Source: Arthrinium phaeospermum
Lineage: Eukaryota > Ascomycota > Sordariomycetes > Amphisphaeriales > Apiosporaceae
DNA length: 64,000 nt
Assembly (NCBI GenBank): GCA_006503535.1
Contig: QYRS01000002.1
Coordinates: 2,790,001-2,854,000, forward strand
Direction of reading: 5' to 3'
Below, piece after piece: positions 10,980 to 23,171 of the stretch. Each line of letters opens with the position of its first letter. The first letter of the stretch is position 1. A program made the position numbers and the translations under genes. The notes below the pieces were generated by a model, which ran no database searches, was not told the DNA's origin, and saw only the letters and a list, made by a program, of their open reading frames with translations.

Positions 10980-13900
10980 CTAGGTATATACCGTCTCGGT
11001 GAACTTGTTGAGGGACATGCCTTCCTTGGCCATATCCTGACCGAGCTCGATGAGGAACTCGAGGGGCATCTCGACGAGGGTGCCGCGGACGCGGTTGAGC
11101 CAGTCCTTGACCTCGCGGAGTCCGCCAGGGAACTCCTCGCGCACGACGTGGCCGTACACGACCCGGCCGCGCTTCTCGTCCTCGTCCATGTCGGAGCCGG
11201 GGATGATGAAGTGGCGGCTGAAGAAGTCTTCGTACTGCTCCCAGTTGCGGACGTGGTCCGAGGGGACCGGGTGGAAGACCTTGTTGAAGATCTCGGTGTT
11301 GGAGCGCGCCGTGCCCGTCCAGAGGTCCCAGAACTCGCGCGACATGGGGTCGTGGACGAGGCGGTCGGCGGGCGAGCCGAAGTCGTACTGCTGCGGGTCA
11401 CGGTCGATGGGGGTCCAGTTCGCGTTAGGGCGGTCGGGGGCCTGTGGGCTTGTCAGTCACCCTTGTCCTTCATAGAAACTACGGGTATATGCTAAAGATG
11501 TTTCTTACCTGGTGAGGCAAGAGGCCAAGATGCTTTCGCCAGAGCTGGCGGCGCAGTGTGGTGGCAAACTTGGAGGCCTGGTAGGGCTGTCCATTCATAG
11601 CCGACTCAACGGTCTCGCCTCCCTCGATGACAACGGCAATTTCCGAATCTGGTAGCACAATGGTAAGTATGTATACAAAATACTTCGGGATCAGACAACC
11701 TACCATGGGTTCCAAGCTGCGAACGATCGTTCAAGTTGGCGGATCCACAGATCACAAGGCGATCGTCGGCGATCAAGACCTTGGAGTGGATGTACAACTC
11801 CTCGCTGACAAAGGCGTTCAGCTCGGACTCCTCATCGCCATCCCATGGGGCATCTAAATTTCCTTCGGCGTCAGTAATCGTGTACAAACTAATATTGGGC
11901 ACCAAAAGATCTTACTGTGCAAATCAGGGCCTGCGTCCATATAGCAAGCCGAGATCGAGTCCCAGGTCATGTCCTTAGCATCGTTGGTTGCCTGTTGGTA
12001 CCGCTCATACTGGTTGCCGGAGCCGCCCTCGCGCGCGTCGGAATGCTGGCCATAGGGGTAGTTACCCGCACCGACAATGTCGTCGTGTTCGCGCCGAGCA
12101 CCTTCGTAGGGGACGCCGCTTTCGTTCTCCACCCTGCTCATGGTAGAGGAGATGTTGATACGGTCATAGTTGCGAAGGTTATAGAAGGTGATGTATTGTC
12201 TCGGGTCATCGATGCCCTGCTGTTGCAGCGATTCCATGATGCTGTGGCCGCCGCGGTTAATGGAGTTGTACTGGAACTCCATGATGCCTCGTGTACCCAA
12301 GGCACCGTCGGACTTCAAGTCGCCAGCAAAGGCCGGCACAGCGGGCATCAGGACGATGACACGGAACTCTTCACGCGCCTGGTGGGCTCTCACAATCCGA
12401 TCCACAATTGCCCGGCCAATCTTGTTATCGACAGGGTGTTGCTCATCAGACGTAGCCGTGATGAAAAACTAGGCCGTTTTAGTATAATCAATACTTCCAA
12501 AGATCTGTGATCTTAACATACCTGGTTCTCGATGTAGACGAAATGGCGAGCGTTTCCAATTGCCGAAATATAAGCATTCGCAATGGAGTGCTCTGTCGGA
12601 TGGCCCGAAGACCACTCCGTGCAACTAGCGTTGGTGAGTATGTTGGGTTGTATGTTCTGCTAAGGGTTTGGGGATCATACCTTCGGCAAAGCTGAATGGA
12701 GAGTTCTGATGAGCCGCCACCAAGTTCGCGTTGGCCCTCACCTCCTGGCTCGCCCATGTATCTTTGAAGTCCGTGCTGCAGGCGATGGCGGAAACCACCT
12801 TCTTCCGCAGGAGCTCTACTTTCTTGAGAGGGGGCAATGCCGCCCGTACTGGAAAGCACAGGCTCGTACTTTCCAGGATCCTTTCCGTTGTACTTCTGCT
12901 CAAAGATGAAGTTCCTGGTCTCGTTAGTGCATGATTCGAGCAACTTGGATGAAAAATGTCGGTGCCTTACCAGCGGTCAGAAAAGTGGTCGATCAGATTG
13001 TGGACAATAGGCCCCTGAAGCGAGATCGAAATATCCGACCAGCCCATGCGAGAGTTCTGGGTGCGATCAACTATGTATGCATTAGACTCGATTCACATTC
13101 GGGGGACACTGGCACTACTCACGCTTGTTGTGGTCCCAGTCGTCGACGCCCTCGAAGTCGTAGATTCTCGCATTGTTGTACTATCGAGTCGATGGAGATT
13201 AGTTCAGGCAAACAGAAATGGTATATAACCCAATAAAGCTTGTTGCTTGGGTTGTAGTTGGAAAACACTAACATCTTGGCCGGGGAAGATAATGGCATCC
13301 AGGTTGCCGGGATGAGCGTCAGCAATTGGGTGAGAGTTGGTATCCCATCTACCGAAGCACATGTCGAGGCCGCCCATGAAGGCAAGTTTGCGGTCGACGA
13401 TGCAGAGCTTCTCGTGATGTGCCCAGTAGAGAACAACATCGCCAGCAGATCCGTAGAGGGTCTTCAAAGCGTCACCGGAGATCTTGTGAAGGGCTGCAGC
13501 ACTTAGACGCTCCGTCAAGTTCTGCAATTCAGCCTCAAGATCGGCCTTTGCGTCATTAACGCTAGGGATATGGTCCGGATGTCTGAAGACCTGTACAAGT
13601 AGAGTCAGCAGCAAGAGCATCAGACAGGATATACACGTTGACCAGAAACCAAGTCTCTCCTCGCGGACTTTGACGTACCTTGATATTGGGATGCATGCCT
13701 TCGAGATGATGTCTGGTGTGCTATATGTCGTTGTTAGCATAGCACGAGGTTACAGAGTGCGAGGTGCGCAATATACCGCCGAGTCCACTGAAAGTCTTGT
13801 AGTCAGTATCGATTATGTTATAGCCCTGGGCCAGCATTACTTACATGTCAAAGCTTGAGTAACTTCCTTGTAGACAATGATATTGACCTTAACCCCCCTA

Positions 13901-14342
13901 TCAGCCGCAGCTCGGAGCATGTGGTCCAGCCGGTACTGCTCATTGCGAGAAGGGGGTCTTCTGAGATAGAGCTCGGGGCTCAACCACCAATCGAGAATAT
14001 AAATGCTTTCTCGGGCCTCTGCATGTAATGTTAGAATGCGTTTGGCATGGATTGGGAGGAGCAAATCTTACGCTCGAGGGCACAGGAAACCGCCCAGAAA
14101 TACGAGGCACCATCGACAAACCACTTCACACCGCCAGACGAGGGGGGTGCGAAGGACTCGAAACGATGGCCTTGGCGAGCCTGGTCCTGTTGCTGCATCT
14201 GTGGAGTGAAGTGGCCGGACGACTCTCCATTGCCAGACTCTCCTCCTCCATGAGGCGTTCCCTCAGGGTGTCTCTCCCTGTGGAATATCTCGTCGAACTT
14301 CTGCTCAGCCTTCTCCTCCAGCTTGTGGAACAGTCCGTCCAT
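10980..14342 (-). CDS. Phospholipase D, short fungal type
   Basis: Thirteen exons: 14072-14342, 13845-14018, 13777-13787, 13679-13720, 13273-13590, 13123-13180, 12971-13070, 12681-12914, 12522-12624, 11916-12468, 11704-11853, 11509-11648 and 10980-11441. All junctions keep frame and give 871 residues. The enzyme hydrolyses phosphatidylcholine to phosphatidic acid and choline. Both HxKx4D catalytic motifs are present: HEKLCIVD (225-232) and HSKVLIAD (644-651). Family blocks such as [21 protein letters not shown] and [13 protein letters not shown] surround them. There is no PX or PH domain, unlike yeast Spo14, so this is the shorter type common in filamentous fungi. The gene is unusually intron-rich for the window, and exon 3 is only 11 nt. 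The start is the only ATG before a charged N-terminal region. Confidence 0.95.
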
Positions 14343-15561
14343 CGTCAAGATGTAGATAGGAATTGACTGGCGAGTGAGGGGTTGGGGTCACACTGTTGCT
14401 TCTAGATGGATCACGACGAGGGATAAAAAACACCTCTTAGCAAGCAAGCAAGCACACGTGGATGTGGTAAGAAATAAATAAAAAAAAGGGAAGAGAAGAT
14501 GCGTATTTGTAACTCACAATCGCCTAAAGCATGAGCTGGTGAGATCAGCAGCCGGCAGATGTCACGTTGAAACAAGATTACTTAAAGCTGAAGGGGCCGA
14601 GCTTGGCTGGATGCATCACAAACAAACTACAGCCAATGGCTTCGGCTCGTCCCATGCTTCGTTGTCGGTCTGTCCACTCCTAGTTTAATCTGGGACGCCA
14701 GGGTAGAAGCCAGCTCAGAATACTGGCGCCAGGCTGTCAGGGTTGGCTTATTACAGCCCGTAGGGTGGTTCATGCTGGAGCGGTGGAGTCCAGGTCGTGA
14801 TGGGGAAGCACGATCAACCTGGGTCACTGAATCGCCTGCTCGTAAACACGAGGAGGGGTTGAAAGGGCTGGGAATCCAAGGAAGAGATCAACTAACCCAT
14901 GTATCTAACAGGTTTCACCAACAGCATCTTCATACCCCCTTAATGCTCAGGCATGTTGTTCGTGTCGCATGCTTTGCCCATCTTACATAAACCGCCAACC
15001 CCCCACAAGCCGACGTCGTAGTAAGTTAGTTAGGTGGAGGTAAGTTTCCATGGTGCGTGTCTCCTGCATACTGGGCGCGGCAGGTGGTGCAAACAAGCTT
15101 CTGCAGGACGCCAAGCCTCAAAACGAAGGTCACTTTTGTCCGTCACATCGACACTTAGACATGATAGACACGGGGGAAACGGCTCCAAAGGCTGCAATCA
15201 TGGCTGTTACTCATTCTGTCTCTCTGTGCATCACTGCGAAGTAATCGTCCAGCAAATGGGATTGGTGGGGTGACCTGTCCCCTCGATCTTGGATGCTATG
15301 GTGGGGTTACAGAATCGAGTTGCACTCACCGCCTTTGGCAGAAATTTATCGGTTCCACTTTATTTTTGAAGATAGCGTACTGCAGATACGGAAGTTTGCG
15401 CGCTGGAGTCGAGGATAATTCCCAATCTCGACGAAAGTTTGTACTGCAAGGCTTGCGCATGTGCAATTGAGAAGCCATTGGTTGACGACTCAATCCTTTC
15501 AGTTCATTGCATATTACCAGTCCACTCGGGGGCATCTTATTGCCAGGAAACGCTGTCGAAG
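14343..15561. other. Divergent intergenic region, no gene seen
   Basis: 1.2 kb between the start codons of phospholipase D (-) and ESF1 (+), with presumably both promoters. Open frames here are short and overlap randomly. The ESF1 frame itself is open for about 40 codons upstream of its ATG without another ATG. Confidence 0.6.
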
Positions 15562-17685
15562 ATGGTCAAGAAGACGCAGAAAGCCGGCAGCGGCAGCGGC
15601 AAAGGCAAAGGCGCTGCTATCACCGATTCTCGATTCGCCAACTTTCAAACCGATGAAAGGTTCCGCCTGCCCTCAAGGAAACTTGGCAAGACTAAGGTCG
15701 ATTCCCGATTCGCCAAAGTGCTGAAAGACGACGATTTCACAGCTGCCGCAACTGTGGATAGGTATGGAAGGAAGCTTAAAGCCGACAGCAAGAAGGAGGC
15801 ATTGAAGAAGCTGTACGAAGCATCTGATGATGACGATGACGACCAGGATGACATCCAAGATGTGGAGGTTGACGACGACGAAGTTATTGAAAAGGAGCTG
15901 AAGAAAGCCGGCAAGAACTATGATCCGGCGCGTGGAGGTGGCTTTTCTTCGTCGGAGTCGGAGTCCGACTCTGAAAGCGATGATGAAGAGGAAGAGACTG
16001 CTGGAGAAGCTGCTGCGAAGGCTTCTTCTAGTATGCAACGTCTGCGTGATGAAGAGGCCGAAGTCGAAGAGGGCGAGGTGACGAGCCGACTTGCTGTCGT
16101 CAATATGGATTGGGACCATGTCAAGTCTCAAGATCTCATGGCGCTATTCTCCAGCTTTGTCCCGAAAGGAGGCAAGATCGAACGGATATCGATATACCCC
16201 AGCGAGTTTGGAAAGGGTCGGATTGAGCGTGAAGAGCTTGAAGGCCCGCCCCAGGAGATCTTCAAACAGAAAGACGGTTCAAGCGACGAGGAGTCGGAAG
16301 ACGAGCCTGAAGATGGCGATTCTGACGAGGACGAGGACGAAAAGATTAAGCAGGATCTGCTCCAGGAGGAGGATGCCGACGACTTTAACAGCGATGCTCT
16401 GCGGAAATACCAACTCGACCGACTACGGTATTATTACGCCGTTGTCGATTGTAACAACAAGGCTTGTGCCGAGAGCATTTACCAGGCGACAGATGGTACA
16501 GAATACCAAACTACTTCAAATTTCCTCGACCTTCGCTTTATCCCCGATGGTGTCACATTCGATGATGAGCCTCGAGATTCTTGCACCGAGGTCCCTGCGT
16601 CGTACCGGCCAACAGAATACGTCACCGATGCGCTGCAACACAGTAAAGTCAAGTTGACTTGGGAGTAAGTAAACATTGAATATTATTAATGGGAACGAAT
16701 GTTAACATGAATATCTAGTATGCATCCCGAAGAAGCTGCTCGGAAGGATGATATCGCACGAGCGTTCACTGGCAGCCGTTCCGATATTCAAGAAAACGAT
16801 CTTCGGGCTTACCTTGCGAGTGATAGTGAAGACTCGGATGCTGGTGCCGATGGCCTTGGGGCCGACGATGAGACGCCAGCCGACGAACCCAAGCTGAGCA
16901 AAAAGGAGCTTGCCCGGAAACGAATGCGCGAGGCACTTGGTCTTGGGGCCGAGGCCACAAAATCCTCCAAGAACGAGCCTACAGGCGAAATGGAGATGAC
17001 TTTCACTGCTAGCGACATGGGCGGCAGCGAGGCCAAACCAGACGTGCCCGAAGAAGAGACCACAGTTGAGAAATACATGCGGAAGGAGCGCGAAAGGAAA
17101 GCGGCCAAGAAAGACAAATCTCTTTCTAAACGCGACGGCGCTAAGCAGGCTGAGGCTCCTAAGGAGGTCAGCACAGAGCAGGATGGCGACCTGGGCTTCG
17201 ACGATCCCTTCTTCCAGACGGAAGCACCCGTCAAGGCCTCCAAGACTTCTCTGAAGAAGGAGGAGCGTCTGAAGAAGAAGGCCGAGAAGGAAGCGGAAGC
17301 TACCGAAAACGCCGCCGAGAAGGCTCGGCTGCAGAAGCTCATGGCGAACGACTCCGCGGGTGCCGCCGAGCACCTGGATCATTTCGACATGAACGAGATT
17401 GCCCGGGCCGAGAAGCAAAAGGACAAGAAGAACAAGAAGAAGCAGAAGAAACAGAAGAAGGACGGTGCCGAGGACCGCGGCGGCCTGCAGCAGGACTTCG
17501 AGATGGACGTGGCGGACGAGCGTTTCAAGAAGGTCTTTGAGAGCCACGAGTACGCCATCGACCCGTCCGATCCCAAGTTCCAAGCCACGCCTGGTATGAA
17601 GAAGCTACTCCAGGAGAGGAGAAAGCGGACTACCGGCGAGGAAGCGGGTTCGGATCGGTCCAGCAAAAAGGCTCGTAAGAACTAA
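15562..17685 (+). CDS. ESF1: Pre-rRNA-processing protein Esf1
   Basis: Two exons (15562-16664, 16719-17685) encode 689 residues. Esf1 is a nucleolar factor of the small-subunit processome needed for early 18S rRNA cleavages. The N-terminus has the family blocks TDSRFANFQTDERFRLPSRK and VDSRFAKVL. These are followed by acidic Asp/Glu and Ser-rich runs (about 90-180), the RNA-binding-like core AVVNMDWDHVKSQDLMALF, and the DLRFIPDGVTFDDEPRD block. The C-terminal half is a Lys/Glu-rich coiled region and ends with the NUC153 motif (DPSDPKFQATPGMKKLL). The intron lies inside LTWD-MHPEE, so donor GTAAGT and acceptor CTAG rebuild an Asp codon. The start precedes the conserved TDSRF block by about 20 residues, as in homologues. 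Confidence 0.95.
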
Positions 17686-17989
17686 ATGTTCGGTAGAGAT
17701 GATAGCACTTGTCGTTTACAAGGTCAATGCAAGACATGCTCGGCTCTGGCGAGGGAAAGATAGAATCAATCAAACATTCGCGCACTGTAATGCTACGTCA
17801 CCAAGACCCCGCACCATGATACTACACAAACAAAAACGCTGAAAACGCTACATTGAATATTGCTATCTTGTTCCCGACACCATCCTGTTCTCTCTATTTC
17901 TAAGTCATAATGTATGCCATGTTCCTCTACCCCTTTTCCTCTTGACATAGATCACAAGAGAGCGTATCATCTTCCAGGCTCTCGCTTTT
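17686..17989. other. Convergent 3' flank of ESF1 and a regulator gene
   Basis: 304 bp between stop codons, AT-rich, with nothing coding recognised. Confidence 0.6.
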
Positions 17990-20191
17990 CTATCTAACAA
18001 GCGTCCCCCCGGTAGCAGTAGCAGCCGCCTTGCCGCCCCTGAACCGAAGGCTCTCCAGGATCGCGACGTCCGCCTCGAAGCTGGAGCCGGCAGTGGCCCA
18101 ACCGCGGAGGCTCGCGACCAGGGCATCGCGCACAGTGGGCGGCACCTCGGGGGCCAGGAGCGGGCGCAGCGGCGGACAGGCGTCGGCCGCCGCCAGCACG
18201 AGGACGCAGGCCAGGGCGTTGTGCGCGAGGGACCAGAGGTGGGCGGAGCGCCGCCCGAGGCGCTCGACGGCGTTGTACAGGTACGCGACGCAGGACTCGA
18301 GGCAGATCTCGCAGCCGTCGAGGACGGCTTGGGGCAGCGGGTTGGGGGCGGTCGGGACCGAAGACGAAGAAGACGGCTCGTTCTGCTGCTGGAGGCTATG
18401 TTGTTGTTGCTGATAGTAACTGATCGACTGCATTACGAAGGGCCGGTGGGTGAGTTGCCGGGCTTCGTAGTAGCGGAGACGGAGGGTGCGGCCCCGGTCT
18501 GTCTCGATGGGCTCGACCCCCTTGGGCGGCCGTAGACCGTCGGGGATGGAGTTGTACCACTGCTCCAGCTGGCGGTTGAGTTCGGAGCTCAACGCTAAAA
18601 GCCTCTGAAGGCTGAGTCCTTCTTGTTGATGTTGCCAAGTAGTTGATGCAGTGTCCAAGGAGTGCCCCGTGGAGGTGAAAAAGCAGGAGGGGCCGGGTTC
18701 AGGCTGGTAGCAGCCTCCTGGTTGTTGTAAAGGGAGCTGAGGATGCGGTTGAGGAGTCGCCTCAGAGCAATCTCGGCGACGAAGCTTATGGTGTCGTTGG
18801 TATCGGTCATGTTCTGCTTCATACTGCGCGGAAGCGACATCTTGTCCCCTAATGGCTCGATACCACTCCTGACGACATTTAGCTCCGCCGCTTGGTTACT
18901 AGGGAAGCATGTGGTTGATTAGGTGACTATAGTTCACACACATATAGTGGCTACTTATAAAATAACACACAGTAAAATGAAGAAAATGTTCGCCGCGAAC
19001 TTACCAGTCAATGAGAAAACAGAGCCAAAATATTCGGAGCTCACCATCGTCACCTTCTGCCAAGGAGGTCTGGCGATGCCTTCCCTCGGTACGTCAGCAA
19101 AGAGACAAACCCAAATATGACTGGTGGTGGGGTCTTCTTACATGTCGAGGTGATCTAGAAACATCCTTGCAGCGAGGCACGCCATTCTCCCACGATGCAG
19201 CGGTCGGCCGAGATATCCAAAGTATGTTGATGCCAGCAAGAGGGCTTGGCATGTCAGCAAACTGGGCTGAAAAGACCATGTATAAATGTGTAGGATAATT
19301 TTGAGTGCCGGGCTGAAGAATTGAAGACCTAATGCCGTCTCATCTTCTTCGTCCCTGGAGTTGTGAGCAGCAATAGTACCCAGGGCGTATACACATAGGC
19401 AGATAGCGGCCTCGATATCATACTCGGCCACGTTTTGCATAATCTTGCTCTGCCAAACGCCGAATAGATCTGGACAGAAGAGGGGTTGGTGTGGGTGCAC
19501 ATGGAGGAAGTAGCTATTGGCGATGTCGTTCGCAGTGTTTTCAGGGAGGGCCGGCCAGCTCACATGGCCGGCGCTGACTGGGTCGATGGCGCGCGGAAGG
19601 GCATGATTTTGCTCGATAGTGAAGAAGAAGTTCCGCGGATATCCCCCCAGCTGCTCTCGCACGCCAGGAACCAAGAAGAGGTCATTTATTGGACTGATGC
19701 CTGCAGGGATGAGAAATTGGGGGGTTTCTTGCGGCTCGTCCTCTGGTAGGAGAGGAGGTTCAGGATAGCTTGAAGCATGTTGGTAAAGCAGAGGGAATGA
19801 ACCAGATCGTTGTGCGGGGGAAAAGGCTGGGCTTGAGTGAGTGGACAGGTGATGTAGCTGCTGACTCTGCTGCTCCAGGAGAGCTTCTATTCTGGAGAGG
19901 CGGTCTACCACAGCCGAAGGACTAGCATCTTCAATCCTGTAGCGGTATATCTTTTGTTAAGCATATTCTCAATCTTGGTGAGGGGAGGCTTACCTATCAG
20001 CCGGGAGCTCCTTGTAGACACAGTCGGCGTTGGAATCTCTACACGTGGAGCAAGGACGTTCGCCATCGCATTTTCTCTTCCTATACCTATCGGGAACCCT
20101 CACATCAGATACGTCCCAAGCCGTCATGGCGATGTATTGCATACCGACAGAAGTCGCAAGCCAGCAAGGCTCTCTTTCGCGTATAATTCAT
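17990..20191 (-). pseudogene. Zn2Cys6 transcription factor with one frame break
   Basis: Exons 20145-20191, 19994-20086, 19142-19936, 19005-19079 and 17990-18898. The N-terminus carries a Zn2Cys6 DNA-binding cluster (CDFCRYRKRKC...CSTC...C; Cys12, 15, 22, 28, 31, 38), split by intron 1 after the second Cys. A heptad-like linker (VDRLSRIEALLEQQ) follows, then the fungal-specific transcription factor domain (NSYFLHVHPHQPLFCPDLF, FWLCFLIDC, AEIALRRLLNRI, SELNRQLEQWYNSIP). The final exon changes frame between about 18720 and 18660: the upstream part reads to a stop near 18595, and the conserved remainder is in another frame. No GT-AG intron fits there. One absent base would join the frames, so this may be a sequencing slip rather than a dead gene. 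A 110-nt GC-AG intron (18605-18714) would also restore frame but has a poor donor. The target pathway is unknown. Confidence 0.8.
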
Positions 20192-23171
20192 TGAAGCCGA
20201 TTCTTAGTTGCCAACTTTATTTAAAAGCCCCGACACTTCGGCGTTTGGCGTTGGGCACGGGTATAGGTGAAGATGTCTGATGTTGTAATCAGTTTGCCCG
20301 CCTATATGGTTGCTGACAATAGCGATCTCAACGTCACCGAGTCACACACCCGGGATATCACGCTATTTGTACGGTCATATTGTTGACAACATGGATGCTA
20401 TACCTGGATGAGTTGGGTCCCCAAAAGGCAAGTGGCGACTCGACAGCGCCACGAAGTGCTGCAACTGTAGGCATCAGCGTGTTCAATGGTAGTCGAAGGC
20501 AGTCGTAGTAGCAACCCACCACAGAGCTTGACCGCTGAATGGCTTATCATGAATCTTTTTCAGTCCAACCTGTGAAGGAGGGTATCAAGTACACTGCCGC
20601 AAGAGCTCTCACTGCTCTAGATGGACCCTTCAAGGGGGGCAAGTTGACGTAACAGTGCTCTTGAAGCCTCTCTAGCTCCCGGACACAATACAATTATAGC
20701 AGTATACGTCGGTATGTGTACTTAGCAAATGCCAATCACTCGTCATTGTACCGCCTTCCGCAGCGAAGAACCTGATCCAAGGCCTTCTTGCCTCCGCAGA
20801 GTCCACACACAACAAACAGGAGTAAGATTTAGCCGGTGACATCTCACTGGCAATAGGTATTACAAATACCAGTAGGTGTATGTTGGCCGTATCATGTTGG
20901 TTGGCCGAGTTGCTGCCGTAATAGATCTGTCAATGAGGCTGATGCTATAGTCGTTATGGCCGGACGTGGTAAGCATAGGCGGCGGAGATAACGACTGGTT
21001 GGGTCGGCATTTGGAGCCAGTGAGATGCGCACGCAAGTTTCCATGTAAGTAAGTGCCCAAACGATGCCGGACTCGGCACGAATATTCTGTTCTGGGAAAA
21101 GAAAGCAGCTGGAGACGCCTCTCCACGGTGCTGCACTGCGTTCGCGTGCATCACATGCTGATGTATAATTGTAAAATACTCTAGGCTTCGTGGGTTGCAC
21201 AGTTGGAAGTCTTGAGTCCTGAGTCACTCATGCAACCTTTGAATATGAGCCCTTCCAAAAGGCGTCGGCCATTGGTAATGAAGCGCAGCTGACTCCGCAG
21301 CTCGGGGCACCATATCTCATGTCGGAAATCCGGTGCCATGTCGGCATCTGTACAGGATTTGATAAGTTGGCATCATTGTAAGCACCCAATAGGATCTGCA
21401 CACCTGCCTCGTTCGTCGCTGTTTACTTCGTCGGAAATGAGTCTATTCTGACCACCCGCTATCGCCGACGGGAATTGAAACAACGGCCTCGCCGCCTTGG
21501 TAGTTGCTCTCGATGCATCATGCATCACATCAAATTGGATGCTTGTGATTCGGCCGAGTTAGCAAGCAGGAGGGAAACATGCTTTTCTGATTGCAACGTT
21601 AGGAATTTGAACAGGGGTGTCGATCTGTATGTAGATCCCTAGACCCCAAGCAATATGTGATGATTGGTAACTCGCTTGCTGGCGGGGTTGAGAGAGTTGG
21701 AGAGAAGGGGGAATTAACTGCCTACCAGAAAGGGGGGAATTATTAACCCGCCAAGAAGTGCTGTGCGCTTATTACGTGGGCACACTTTGTCAGCATGCAA
21801 GCCCTATTTCAGCCCCTACATCATGATCTGCATACATTAACCCGACCTCACTCGAACCCATCCGCTTCTAGAATCACGTCCAGACCTTTCCCCTCCCAGA
21901 TGCTTTGTCAGAAGAATACAGGAACACTTGAACGTACACTGTCATATCACCGACAGCCAGGCGAGCGGCATCACCGATGCATCTAACCTTGCGCGAATCA
22001 AGGAACGACGATACATTTTCTCATGTATCAATTCGTCCAGAAGAAACTCGACGGTTCTAGGGTATCGTTCTACATATTTTAGCATGCGAGCTGTCATCGT
22101 CAGGTCTCGTGTTGGCGGGCTTGAAGCTCCTTGCCACCCACACTTACTATCTCGCGGGGCCATCTGTGGCATGTTGGCCAAGACTACTACCAATCCATAG
22201 GCATATATGTCGAGACTGCGGCGTCCTAGCCATACGGATCGGCTGGAACGTTGTAACGGCAACATCTGGGAAGTTTGACTACCAATGACCCGAGACTGTG
22301 GTCCCCTCCCTCTCCAGCACTGCCTCTTGGATGGGTACCAGGGGGGTCAACTCGAACGCCTCCTTGATTGGAACCCCATCTTGAGCAGCTCATTTCCTTC
22401 ATAGGCCTTGCATCTGCACTAGGGCGGCATGACTCACTGTCGCCTTGGGCAATTACATATCACCACAAGACAGGTTTCGAGATGCAGTCACAGCGGCGAG
22501 CCCGAGGCCGAGGGAGGAAATAGCATCTCATCCATCTGTACGATATGTACCAGTCACAAGATCGCCCCCAACACAAACAACGCATATCACCAAAAACGTT
22601 GCACGAATACTGAAAAGTAGGGAGTATCAGCTGAGATGTGTTCTAGTAGCTGAGAAAGTTGAGCAGTCTCATCGCCCTCCGACGAAAGTATTTACAGAGA
22701 AGTAGAGTTGGTAGAAGTCCATTGTCCGCCAGCAGCATATACTAATGCAAAAAGAGATCAGCGTGTTGCGAGTAGGTCACTTGGACTGTCCCCAGCAACC
22801 TGAATCGTCTCTTATAGAAGCAAAGAACCCCGTTGTTTTTAGAACGCCGAATGCCAACAAGCAGATGCCCAATATACACACCATCAAGGTGTACAGGGCA
22901 GAATAGAGATGTTAGAGCACAATAAGAAGCTCCCGAGGGTATCATTGAACAGAGTGCATATTGAGGCGGGCACTAGGAAGCAACGTCTCAGTCACCACAA
23001 AACGAGAGTCCAGTCATATGGCATTTTCCCTTATTGATTTGCTCACTGAGGGTTCTTGGAAATAGGTGTAAATCCTCTCCTTCTTTTCATAGCTCATCTC
23101 ATCGTATCGCGTACTGTTGTAGGTTCTCTCCCTCCAAAGCCCGCTGTCCCTTCAACAGGTCATCGCGAGAC
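20192..23171. other. 3-kb gene-free stretch
   Basis: Upstream of the regulator gene and downstream of the GPI-protein gene. Every open frame is short (under 112 codons) and overlaps frames on the other strand. One minus-strand frame at about 21942-22265 has a stretch faintly like a protein-kinase helix (SLDIYAYGLVVVL), but nothing around it supports a gene. The composition is not strongly AT-biased, so there is no clear sign of a RIP-mutated transposon. Confidence 0.5.

Noticed and set aside
16702..17583. 293-codon minus-strand frame with Leu-rich, membrane-like translation
   Set aside because: Reverse complement of the Lys/Glu-rich part of ESF1; AAG/GAG codons read backwards give Leu-rich sequence.
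21942..22265. Kinase-like relic (SLDIYAYGLVVVL) on the minus strand
   Set aside because: Only one short resemblance, with no catalytic HRD or DFG motif and no extended frame.
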